The notes under the pieces: model-generated
Seen by the model: only the letters and a program-made list of their open reading frames with translations
Told to the model about the DNA's origin: nothing
Databases searched by the model: none
Shown here: piece by piece, positions 7,404-14,630 of the stretch
Layout: each line of letters opens with the position of its first letter
Position numbering within the stretch: the first letter of the stretch is position 1
Made by a program: the position numbers and the translations under genes
Source: Pseudomonadales bacterium
Lineage (GTDB): Bacteria; Pseudomonadota; Gammaproteobacteria; Pseudomonadales; Azotimanducaceae
Reading direction: 5' to 3'
Assembly (NCBI GenBank): GCA_022827245.1
Contig: JAJDTI010000016.1
Coordinates: 1 to 36,851 of the forward strand
DNA: 36,851 nucleotides

Positions 7404-8177
7404 ATGACCAACGGCGCGCCACAAGGCATCCCCGGCGACAGCCTCAACTGGCCGATGCTGAAGATCGCCTATCCGACCGACCGCGCGCGCATCGGGGCCC
7501 TCCTGCCGCCGGGCATCCTCCCGGCCAGCGCGGCGGAGGTACGCCTCACGGTGTACCACTTCCCCGTCGGGGCGGAACCGGAACTGGGCCTCGTGACCAA
7601 CGTGACGGCGGTCCACGACGGCATCGAGGGCGAGTATTCCCTCGCCTACGCGATCGACCAGGAGCAGGCCGTCTTCATCAGCCGCGAGCTGTGGGGACAA
7701 CCGAAGTTCCTGGCCGACGTCCGCTACTTCCGGCTCGGCAACCTCGTCGAGGCCGCCGTGACCCACAAGGGCCACACCTTCTTCGAGTACCGGGGAACCG
7801 TGGCGGGCGAGGACGACCCGGGCGAGATCACCGAAGTGAACGAGTGGTGGATCAAGTGCGCCCGGTCCGTCACCATGCAGCCCCTCGAGTACGACTACCC
7901 GCCTCGCGTCGTGCGCGTGCACGCCCGCTACCGCACCGCCTTCCAGCAGTCGCTGGATGGGGAACTCACGTTGCGCGACAGCGCCTGGGACCCCCTCGCC
8001 ACCGCCCTGCCGGTGCAGGGGCCGGTCACCGCCCGGCTATGGTGGCCGGAGTTCCTCGCCCGGGAGATCACGCTCGGGGATGCGCTGGACCCCAAGGCGT
8101 TCTGGCCGTTCGCGGACACCCTGGGCGGTTCGCGCTATCCCGGTGAGCTGGGCGGACCGCGCTCGGGGCGCGGCTAG
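7404..8177 (+). CDS. Acetoacetate decarboxylase family protein
   Basis: A 257-residue protein of the ADC-like fold. The segment SRELWGQPKFLAD aligns with the region holding the Schiff-base lysine of acetoacetate decarboxylase, making Lys101 the candidate nucleophile. Glu77 in GEYSLAY is a candidate for the catalytic acid. Clostridial ADC has two adjacent lysines here, the second lowering the pKa of the first. In this protein the second is Phe, so decarboxylation is not assured, and other family members catalyse aldol, dehydration or hydrolysis reactions. It opens the second transcription unit of the cluster, with an AT-rich promoter region before it and the SDR gene 10 bases after it. Likely cytosolic. 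Confidence 0.85.
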   Translation: MTNGAPQGIPGDSLNWPMLKIAYPTDRARIGALLPPGILPASAAEVRLTVYHFPVGAEPELGLVTNVTAVHDGIEGEYSLAYAIDQEQAVFISRELWGQPKFLADVRYFRLGNLVEAAVTHKGHTFFEYRGTVAGEDDPGEITEVNEWWIKCARSVTMQPLEYDYPPRVVRVHARYRTAFQQSLDGELTLRDSAWDPLATALPVQGPVTARLWWPEFLAREITLGDALDPKAFWPFADTLGGSRYPGELGGPRSGRG

Positions 8178-8187
8178 GGCGGCGCGG

Positions 8188-9066
8188 ATGCGGAACTTCA
8201 CCGACAGGCTGGCCGTCATCACGGGCGGCGCGAGCGGCGTCGGACGGTCCCTGGCCTTCGCGCTCTCCGACGCGGGCGCCCGCGTGCTCATAGCGGACAT
8301 CGACGCCGGCGCGCTCGCGCAGACACGCGACGCCCTGCGAGCGCGGGGCGCGCGGGCGGACGCGCGGGAGTGCGACGTCACCGACCCGGCGAGCCTCGAA
8401 GACTTGGCCGTATTCGCCTTCGACGAACTCGGCGGGGCGCACCTCGTGTTCGCCAACGCGGGGATCGGTGCCGGGGAGGCGGGGCCGCTGTGGGGCTACG
8501 CCGAGAACGACTGGAAATGGTGCTTCGCGGTGAACTTCTGGGGCGTGGTGCACACGATCAGCGCCTTCATGCCCCGGCTGGTGGACCAGGACAGCGAGGC
8601 ACACTTCGTCATCACCGGGTCGGCGAACGGCGCCCTCCTCGTCTACCCCGACCAACCGATCTACTCGGCCACCAAGGCGGCCGTCCATGCGGTCGCCGAA
8701 GCCCTGTACCACCAGACCGTGCGAGCGCAGAGCCCCGTGCGCATCCACGCCCTGTTTCCGGGTCCGCACGTCGTCGAGACCGGCATCTTCAACTCCCAAC
8801 GCGTTCGGCCGAACCGTTTCGAGAAACCGGCCGACGCGCCCGATACCGGTATCCGCTCCGCCGCCGACCTGCGCAGGATGCTCGAGGCCTTCGGCATGGA
8901 ACTCACGACCACGCATCCGGACGAGGTCGCGCGGACGGCGCTCGACGGCATCCGCGAAGGGAGCTTCTGGATCCTGCCCCTGAACCCGACCGCCGAGGGG
9001 CAGGTCCGGGCACGGATGGACTCCATCCTCGACCGCACGAATCCCCCCGTCCCTTCCATCGGATAG
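8188..9066 (+). CDS. Short-chain dehydrogenase/reductase (SDR)
   Basis: A 292-residue classical SDR. The cofactor motif TGGASGVG spans 12-19, NAG is at 90-92, and the catalytic residues are Ser145 (TGSANG), Tyr159 and Lys163 (YSATK). Asp at the end of the second strand (IADID) points to NAD(H) rather than NADP(H). The C-terminal region is longer than in 250-residue SDRs. It probably oxidises or reduces a hydroxy/keto group in the same pathway as its neighbours. It lies 10 bases after the decarboxylase-family gene and 14 before the amidohydrolase gene, so co-transcription is very likely. The substrate is unknown. Confidence 0.92.
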   Translation: MRNFTDRLAVITGGASGVGRSLAFALSDAGARVLIADIDAGALAQTRDALRARGARADARECDVTDPASLEDLAVFAFDELGGAHLVFANAGIGAGEAGPLWGYAENDWKWCFAVNFWGVVHTISAFMPRLVDQDSEAHFVITGSANGALLVYPDQPIYSATKAAVHAVAEALYHQTVRAQSPVRIHALFPGPHVVETGIFNSQRVRPNRFEKPADAPDTGIRSAADLRRMLEAFGMELTTTHPDEVARTALDGIREGSFWILPLNPTAEGQVRARMDSILDRTNPPVPSIG

Positions 9067-9080
9067 CACGCGAGCCAGCC

Positions 9081-10292
9081 ATGGAGCGTTTCACCGTCGT
9101 CTCTTCCGACTGCCACGCGGGGCTGCCTCCCGAGCAGTACCGCTCCTACCTCGACCCCCGGTACCGGGAGCCCTTCGACCAGGTGCTGCCGATCCAGAAA
9201 CGCCTTACCGACGAGGCCGAGAAAGTCTTGCTGCTGGCGGACATCAACGCGCAGTGGCGGGCCGGCGTGGAGGAGGCGCTGACCGGCGCCTGGGACCACG
9301 AGCGCCGCGTGGAGGTCCTCGACGCCGACGGCATCGCCGGCGAGATCGTCTTCCCCGACGGTGTCACGGAGCAGAACGCCCCGCCGTTCGGCGCCGGGCT
9401 CGCGCTGCCGACCCGCAACATCGTTCCCGATCTCCAGTGGGCCGGAGCCCGCGCCCACAATCGCTGGCTGGCCGAGTTCTGCGCCCTGGACCCCGTACGC
9501 CGCTTCGGCGTCGCCGTCTGTCCGCTCCTGTGGGATGTCGACCGCGCCGTCGCCGAGGTCCGCTTCGGCGCCGAGCACGGCCTGGGCGGCATGCTGATCC
9601 CGGCGATCACCACCGGCTTCGAGGCCTACCACAACCCCTGCTACGACCCGTTCTGGGCAGCGTGCGAGGACCTCCGCGTGGTGGTCTGCTTCCACTCGGG
9701 TCCCGGGCCCTTCGAGGACTTCTTCGGCCAGGGCTTCCCCGAAACGGATCCGGGTCGGTACCCGGGCGCGGTCGGCGTCTACATCTCGGAGGTGTTCTTC
9801 TGGACGTACCGCCCGCTGATCTTCATGTTGTGGGGCGGCGTGTTCGAGCGGTTCCCGAAGCTCCGGGCGAGCGTGACGGAGACCGGCCAGGGCTGGCTGC
9901 TGCCGCCCGTGCTCCGGATGCTCGACCACCACTACGCCGACACCCAGTTCAGCGCCAAGCTCGGTGATTTCCGCAGTCACCTGTCGATGTCCCCGGCCGA
10001 CTACTTCCGCCGCAACTGCGCGATCGGGGCCTCGTGCATGCCGCGCGACGACGCCGAGATACGCCACCAGATGGGCATGGAACAGATCATGTGGGGAACC
10101 GATTACCCGCATCCGGAGGGGACCTGGCCGAACACGGCCGCCCGCATGCGCGAGACCTTCCGCGGGCTGCCCGAGGATGACATCGCGGCCATGCTCGGGG
10201 GCAACGCCGTGGACTTCTACGGCCTCGATGGGGCGGCCCTCGACCGGGTCGCCAGCCGGGTGGGACCCCGGACGGCGGACTTCGCGGCCTGA
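9081..10292 (+). CDS. Metal-dependent amidohydrolase (amidohydrolase-2 family)
   Basis: A 403-residue TIM-barrel amidohydrolase of the ACMSD-like group. The N-terminal SSDCHAG gives Asp10 and His12 in place of the usual D-x-H motif. CFHSGPG is the strand-5/6 histidine region and MWGTDYPHPEGTWP carries the late catalytic Asp. ACMSD-like enzymes are zinc- or manganese-dependent decarboxylases or C-C/C-N hydrolases acting on ring-cleavage products and related acids. That fits an upstream extradiol-like VOC protein, but the substrate is not known. It sits mid-operon, followed after 91 bases by the VWA gene. Confidence 0.9.
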   Translation: MERFTVVSSDCHAGLPPEQYRSYLDPRYREPFDQVLPIQKRLTDEAEKVLLLADINAQWRAGVEEALTGAWDHERRVEVLDADGIAGEIVFPDGVTEQNAPPFGAGLALPTRNIVPDLQWAGARAHNRWLAEFCALDPVRRFGVAVCPLLWDVDRAVAEVRFGAEHGLGGMLIPAITTGFEAYHNPCYDPFWAACEDLRVVVCFHSGPGPFEDFFGQGFPETDPGRYPGAVGVYISEVFFWTYRPLIFMLWGGVFERFPKLRASVTETGQGWLLPPVLRMLDHHYADTQFSAKLGDFRSHLSMSPADYFRRNCAIGASCMPRDDAEIRHQMGMEQIMWGTDYPHPEGTWPNTAARMRETFRGLPEDDIAAMLGGNAVDFYGLDGAALDRVASRVGPRTADFAA

Positions 10293-10383
10293 CGCCGCGG
10301 GCGGCGAACCCTCCCGGACCTCGACACCGCACGCGCCGTCCGCGATCATCCCGGTCCGGTATCCCCCGGCTGGCGGCCCGTTC

Positions 10384-12258
10384 ATGACCCACCTCGTAGA
10401 CATCGAGCGGCCGCTCGCGCTGTTCGCGGAAGGCATCGCCGGACACTATTGCCACCTGAAGGTCGGGGACGAGGAGGTCGCCGACCGCAACAGCGTCTAC
10501 CTTCCCGAGTCGATCGAGCTGTTCGAGGACGACGAGGCGAACGCCGCCGTCTTCCGGCTTCGCGTCCTGGTGCAGCTCGGCTTCCACGAATTCGGCACCT
10601 TCGAGTTCGACATCGACGAGGCGCGCGCGCGGATCCCCGAACTCGCCGCCCGCGAGCGGCCCGAGTCGCACCGGGAGTCCGACCTGACCGTCTTCTTCAA
10701 TCACTTCGAGGCCCCGGCGCTGGCCCGCCGCCTGTTCCAGGCGCTCGAACTCGCGCGCGTGGAGGCCCGGGCGCTCGCGACGTACCCGGGCGCCCGCAGG
10801 TACCACCTGGCCCTGGCGCCCCACGTCCCTCCACCGCCCGCGTACCTCGGGCCGGCGCTGGAGGAGGTCCGGGCCCCGGAGGCCGACGTGTACACCACGG
10901 CCGAGGCCGCCGTCGCCTGTTACGAGGCGCTCTCGCCGGAGGCGTCCCCGTACCCGAGCCGGGAGTTCCCGGCCCAGATGGAGTGGCTGCAGCGCGAGGC
11001 GCGGCTCACCGACTGGGAGGAGGAACTCGACCGCGCCGCCGCGAGCATCACCGCCTTCGAACTGGCGACGGAAGCCGGCGAGGTGCAGGTGGGGGACGGC
11101 CAGGCGGACGGGGAGATTCGCGACATCGGGCGCGACCTGGTGCGCGAGCGCGACCAGTTGCAGCGGCGCATCGACATGGAGCGTTCGGCCCTCCGCCATC
11201 GCCTCGGCGACGCGCACGAGTCGGCGCGGAGTTTCCGCTACGACGAGTGGGACTACCTCGCGCACGGCTACCGGCGCGGCTGGTGCCGCCTGTTCGAAGA
11301 GGCCCTGGCGCCGGACGACGACGCCGAGAGCGCGAGGCTCATCGAGGCCGTGCGGCCGCACGCCCACGCGGTGCGCCGGCGCTTCGAGCAGATCCGGCCG
11401 GCCGGCTATCAGCGGGTCGCGAAGGTGGTGGACGGCGACGAACTCGACCTCAACACCATCGTCGACGTGCGTTCCGACCTGCGCGCCGGCGTGTCCGCCG
11501 ACGACCGCGTCTACAGCCGCAGGGACCGGCTCCGCCGGGACGTGGGTGCCGCCTTCCTGGTGGACCTCTCCGCCTCCACGGACGACCCCGTCGCGGCGAA
11601 GGAACCCGCGGCGGAGCCGTCATCCGAGTCCGGCGCGACCGCGCCGCAGAACCTCCGCGACCCGTGGTTCGACGACGATGACGATCCCTACGCCGCGCTC
11701 GACCACCCGCCCGACGCGCCGGAGCGCCGGCGCATCATCGACATCCAGAAGGAAGCCGTCGCGCTCCTCGCCACCGCCCTCGAGGGCATCGGCGACCGCT
11801 ACTCGGTGTACGGGTTCTCGGGGTACGGCCGCGACTGCGTCGAGTTCTACGTGGCCAAGGAGTTCGACCAGCCCCTCGACCGCCGCGCCCTCGATGCGAT
11901 CGCCGCCATGAAACCGAAACGCAGCACGCGGATGGGCCCCGCCATCCGCCACGCGACCGCGAAGCTCGAAGCGAGCGGGGCAGCCCTCAGGGTCCTGATG
12001 ATCGTGAGCGACGGGTTCCCGCAGGACTGCGACTACGGGCCGACCCGGGGCGACCACGAGTACGGCCTGCGCGACACCGCCAAGGCCCTCGAGGAGGCGG
12101 AGCGGGCGGGCGTCTACACGTTCTGCATCACGGTGGACCGCTCCGGCCACGACTACCTGCGGCGCATGTGTCCCGACGCGCGCTACATGGTGATCGAGGA
12201 GACGGAGGAACTGCCGACGGCGCTGCAGAAAGCCTACCGGCGGCTGACCCAGGTCTGA
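10384..12258 (+). CDS. CbbO/NorD-type VWA-domain protein, partner of the AAA+ ATPase
   Basis: A 624-residue protein with a C-terminal von Willebrand A domain. The MIDAS motif is D394-L-S396-A-S398, followed by SDGFPQD in the third metal loop. The N-terminal part starts like NorD/CbbO proteins and the middle is helical, charged and partly coiled coil (around 240-290). Such proteins link a CbbQ/NorQ ATPase to its target metalloenzyme. A stretch of about 50 residues after the MIDAS strand (about 400-449) is acidic and low-complexity, with a D-D-D-D-D run. It is cytosolic and lacks a signal peptide. The start at 10384 has only a weak ribosome site. No norB, norC or Rubisco gene is in the window. 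Confidence 0.88.
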   Translation: MTHLVDIERPLALFAEGIAGHYCHLKVGDEEVADRNSVYLPESIELFEDDEANAAVFRLRVLVQLGFHEFGTFEFDIDEARARIPELAARERPESHRESDLTVFFNHFEAPALARRLFQALELARVEARALATYPGARRYHLALAPHVPPPPAYLGPALEEVRAPEADVYTTAEAAVACYEALSPEASPYPSREFPAQMEWLQREARLTDWEEELDRAAASITAFELATEAGEVQVGDGQADGEIRDIGRDLVRERDQLQRRIDMERSALRHRLGDAHESARSFRYDEWDYLAHGYRRGWCRLFEEALAPDDDAESARLIEAVRPHAHAVRRRFEQIRPAGYQRVAKVVDGDELDLNTIVDVRSDLRAGVSADDRVYSRRDRLRRDVGAAFLVDLSASTDDPVAAKEPAAEPSSESGATAPQNLRDPWFDDDDDPYAALDHPPDAPERRRIIDIQKEAVALLATALEGIGDRYSVYGFSGYGRDCVEFYVAKEFDQPLDRRALDAIAAMKPKRSTRMGPAIRHATAKLEASGAALRVLMIVSDGFPQDCDYGPTRGDHEYGLRDTAKALEEAERAGVYTFCITVDRSGHDYLRRMCPDARYMVIEETEELPTALQKAYRRLTQV

Positions 12259-12440
12259 CGCGGGGTCGTTGGCGGCGGAGCGCTGTGCCCCATGGCCGAC
12301 ACGGGGCTCCGGCGGCGTGGCGGCCCGCCGTCGGCTTCATCCCATCCCGCGGAGCCGGTCGACCAGTTCCTCCAGCGTCTCGCAGTCGATGATCCACTCC
12401 CCGGGCGACCCTCGCGCTCGCCCGTCCCGACCCGGCGGGA

Positions 12441-13100
12441 TCAGTCGTCGCCGCCCATGATGCCGAACAGCGCCAGCAGGTTCATGAACATCACGTAGAT
12501 GGACACGAACAGGTTGTTCGTCGCGATGATGTAGTTCGTCTCGCCGCCCCGCACGATCTCGCTCGTCTGGTAGAGCATCAGGGCGGCCGCGATGAGGACC
12601 ATGAACGCCGAGATCACCGCCGCGAAGGGCGACAGGTCAAAGAAGAACGAGCACGCGATCACGCCGAGCACGACGAAAAAGCCCACCACCAGGAACGAGC
12701 GCAGGAAGCTGAAGTCCTGCCTGGTCAGGATCGTGTAGAGCGAGAGGCCCACGAAGGACGCCGCGGTCACGCCGAAGGCCTGCGCCACGATCCCCGGGTT
12801 GACCGCCGCGAAGTAGCCGATGATCGGCGCCGCGGCCACCCCGATGAAGCCCGTGAACACGAACGTCCAGAACAGGCCCCAGGCGCTGTTGGCGGTCTTG
12901 TTGACGAGGAAGGACAGCCCGAAGAAGCCGACGAGATACACGATGAAGTTGAACGGCGGCAGGTTCATCGCGATCGCCGTGACGCCCGTCACGCAGGCGA
13001 AGGCGATCGTCAGCGCGAGCAGCATGTAGGTGTTGCGAAGCACCTGGTTGACTTCGACGACCGGCCGCGCGGCCGCAGCATGGAATCTTGGCTCTGCCAT
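12441..13100 (-). CDS. Bax inhibitor-1/YccA family membrane protein
   Basis: The 219-residue product has seven hydrophobic helices separated by short loops, the BI-1/YccA layout. The sequence from RNTYMLLALTIAFACVTG onward matches YccA-like proteins, and LVGFFGLSFLVNKTANSAWGLFWTFVFTGFIG covers helices 2-3. E. coli YccA binds and inhibits the FtsH protease, and related YetJ leaks calcium in a pH-dependent way. The role here is inferred from family only. The start at 13100 is supported by CGGAG about 6 bases upstream and by a promoter at 13128-13156. A longer in-frame start at 13163 would lie upstream of that promoter and is rejected. It is a single-gene unit. Confidence 0.92.
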   Translation of the reverse strand: MAEPRFHAAAARPVVEVNQVLRNTYMLLALTIAFACVTGVTAIAMNLPPFNFIVYLVGFFGLSFLVNKTANSAWGLFWTFVFTGFIGVAAAPIIGYFAAVNPGIVAQAFGVTAASFVGLSLYTILTRQDFSFLRSFLVVGFFVVLGVIACSFFFDLSPFAAVISAFMVLIAAALMLYQTSEIVRGGETNYIIATNNLFVSIYVMFMNLLALFGIMGGDD

Positions 13101-13127
13101 GGTCACTCCGAATGGTTCCTGATGGCG

Positions 13128-13156
13128 TATATAGTGAATCGCCCCCGGCATTTCAA
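13128..13156 (-). promoter_or_regulatory. Sigma-70-like promoter of the Bax-inhibitor-1 family gene
   Basis: The minus strand reads TTGAAA (13156-13151), a 17-base spacer and TATATA (13133-13128). The predicted transcript starts near 13121, giving a leader of about 20 bases containing the CGGAG ribosome site before the ATG at 13100. Confidence 0.6.
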
Positions 13157-13164
13157 GGAGCAAC

Positions 13165-13189
13165 GTAGGGGACGGGCTTGCCCCGTCCC
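13165..13189 (+). repeat. REP-like element: GTAG followed by a GC-rich hairpin
   Basis: GTAG (13165-13168) is followed immediately by GGGACGGG (13169-13176), a 5-base loop and CCCGTCCC (13182-13189), a perfect 8-bp stem. A GTAG head next to a palindrome is the form of RAYT-associated REP elements. Only one copy is in the window, so the family cannot be confirmed here. Confidence 0.5.
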
Positions 13190-13242
13190 GTCCCTGGACG
13201 CCTTGACGCCGAACGCGCCCGGCTCGGACAATATCGCCCCAC

Positions 13243-13319
13243 GGCTACGTAGCTCAGCTGGTTAGAGCACGCGATTCATAATCGCGGGGTCGGCGGTTCA
13301 AGTCCGCCCGTAGCTACCA
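13243..13319 (+). tRNA. tRNA-Met (CAT), elongator
   Basis: A complete 77-base cloverleaf with CCA encoded. The acceptor stem is GGCTACG/CGTAGCT, the D arm AGCTCAGCTGGTTAGAGCA, and the anticodon stem CGCGA/TCGCG around loop TTCATAA with anticodon CAT. The T arm is GGCGG-TTCAAGT-CCGCC. The 5' half matches the E. coli elongator tRNA-Met closely, unlike the initiator, which has three G-C pairs in the anticodon stem. Base pair 1-72 is G-U rather than G-C. A CAT anticodon could also be lysidine-modified tRNA-Ile2, but the GGCTACGTAGCTCAG start favours Met. Confidence 0.96.
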
Positions 13320-13360
13320 CTTTCCCCGACCGCCGCCACACGCACGCGTGCGGTCGCCGG

Positions 13361-14245
13361 TCAATCGCCGAACGCCGCCGGCAGCGCCTCCCGCGGCGGC
13401 GCGTAGAAAAAGCTGCCGGTCACCGGCCGCGACCAGCCGAGCAGGCGGTCGCGCAACCCGTCCCCGGTACGGCCGAACATCGAGTCGAGCAGCCAGCGGA
13501 AGCGGGCGACGTCCGCGCTGAACGCGAGGAAGTAAAGCCCCGCGTCGCGCACGCCCCCGACGGGACTGCTGCGCCGGTAGATCTTGACGGGCCGGCCGTC
13601 GCGCTCGAGGTCCGTGCGGCTGACGTGGCTGTCCGGGGGCATGGCGTCCCCGGTGAGTTCGACGCTGTCGGGCTTCGTCCGGCCGATGACCCGCTCCTGA
13701 TCCTCCACCGGTAGCCCCGCGAAGCCCGCGAGATCGTGTATCCAGCGCTGCGCCAGTACGAAGCTGCCGCCGGCGTGCTCGCCGTCGCCGACCAGTGCCG
13801 CCGCCATGCGCGCTTCGGCCTTGGGATTGGCGGAGCCGTCGACGAACCCGGTCAGGTCCCGGCTGTCCCGGAAGAGGAAGCCGTGGTCCTCGTGCGCCAG
13901 GTCGGCGACGCCGGCGAGCGCGTCCCGCCAGGCGAGGGCGCGCGCGAAGAGCTCGTCGCGGCGGTCGCCGTGCAGCCACACGAAGAGGTCGCGCTGGGTC
14001 GCGGGGGCGTGCATGCCGTCCATGCCGTCGAGGGCCTCGAAACCGAAGTCGAGCGAGGGAGCGATGACCCCGTCGAGCGCGTCGCAGAGCGCGGGTCCGA
14101 ACCCGACGACCTGGTGTCCCGCGTCGATCCCGGCGGTCGCCAGAGTGCGCCCCGGCAGGACCTGCGGCGCGCCCTGGACGGCGAACTCCAGGAAGACGTG
14201 GTGCTTCGTGCCCTCTTGGAAGATGCCTGGCTGGTGCGTCGTCAT
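13361..14245 (-). CDS. DyP-type heme peroxidase (YfeX-like)
   Basis: A 294-residue dye-decolourising peroxidase. The hallmark GFVDG (Asp136, distal side) is present, with proximal heme ligand His207 in PDSHVSR and the distal arginine in KIYRRSSPVGG. No signal peptide is seen, so it is probably cytoplasmic like YfeX, or it could be packaged by an encapsulin, although no encapsulin gene is in the window. It uses hydrogen peroxide to oxidise bulky donors, and the natural substrate is unknown. It is divergent from the sulfur operon across about 90 bases and ends shortly after the tRNA. Its upstream ribosome site is weak. Confidence 0.93.
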   Translation of the reverse strand: MTTHQPGIFQEGTKHHVFLEFAVQGAPQVLPGRTLATAGIDAGHQVVGFGPALCDALDGVIAPSLDFGFEALDGMDGMHAPATQRDLFVWLHGDRRDELFARALAWRDALAGVADLAHEDHGFLFRDSRDLTGFVDGSANPKAEARMAAALVGDGEHAGGSFVLAQRWIHDLAGFAGLPVEDQERVIGRTKPDSVELTGDAMPPDSHVSRTDLERDGRPVKIYRRSSPVGGVRDAGLYFLAFSADVARFRWLLDSMFGRTGDGLRDRLLGWSRPVTGSFFYAPPREALPAAFGD

Positions 14246-14336
14246 GCGGGTAGGTCCGGAGATTCAGGGATTATACGCAGCGACCGTCCGCGCCCTTGCG
14301 CGGCGTCGCGCGACGCATTCGGATTATGCTGTCGCC

Positions 14337-14630
14337 ATGTCGCGAGCCGCCTCATGGGCCGTCGGTCTCCTCGTCGCCGCGGCGCCGTGCGTGCACGCCG
14401 CCGAGAGCAACGCCTTCTCCCGGGGCGACCGGATCGCCGCGACCTGCGTCACGTGTCACCATCCCGCCAACGTCCACATCCCACCTCTCTCCGGCACCTC
14501 GGCCGCGGCGCTCTCCTCGTTGACCGTGGCGGAGAACACCGTCATGCACCGCCTTCTCTCGGGACTGAAGGCGGAGGACATCGAGGCCGTCGCCGAGTCC
14601 CTGGCGCGGACCGGCGGGGAGGCGCCTTGA
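14337..14630 (+). CDS. Small periplasmic monoheme cytochrome c (FccA/SoxE-like position)
   Basis: A 97-residue product with a Sec signal peptide (residues 1-22, ending VHA-AES) and one heme-binding CVTCH motif (Cys37, Cys40, His41). It has the size of a class I cytochrome c and the helical C-terminus ends LKAEDIEAVAESLARTG, the usual last helix. Its stop overlaps the TTG start of the sulfide dehydrogenase gene. It is therefore most likely the cytochrome subunit or electron acceptor of that flavoprotein, as FccA is for FccB. It is the first gene of the sulfur operon. Confidence 0.88.
   Translation: MSRAASWAVGLLVAAAPCVHAAESNAFSRGDRIAATCVTCHHPANVHIPPLSGTSAAALSSLTVAENTVMHRLLSGLKAEDIEAVAESLARTGGEAP

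Noticed and set aside
6404-12258. Denitrification or Rubisco operon suggested by NorQ/NorD or CbbQ/CbbO similarity
   Set aside because: No nitric oxide reductase subunits, nitrite reductase or Rubisco genes are present in the window, so only the ATPase/VWA class is claimed.
13341-13352. CGCACGCGTGCG palindrome after the tRNA as a terminator
   Set aside because: It is a perfect palindrome without a loop or T-run, and such GC palindromes are common at this base composition.
13243-13400. Possible tRNA-targeted integration site of a mobile element at tRNA-Met
   Set aside because: No integrase gene or repeat of the tRNA 3' end is found in the window.
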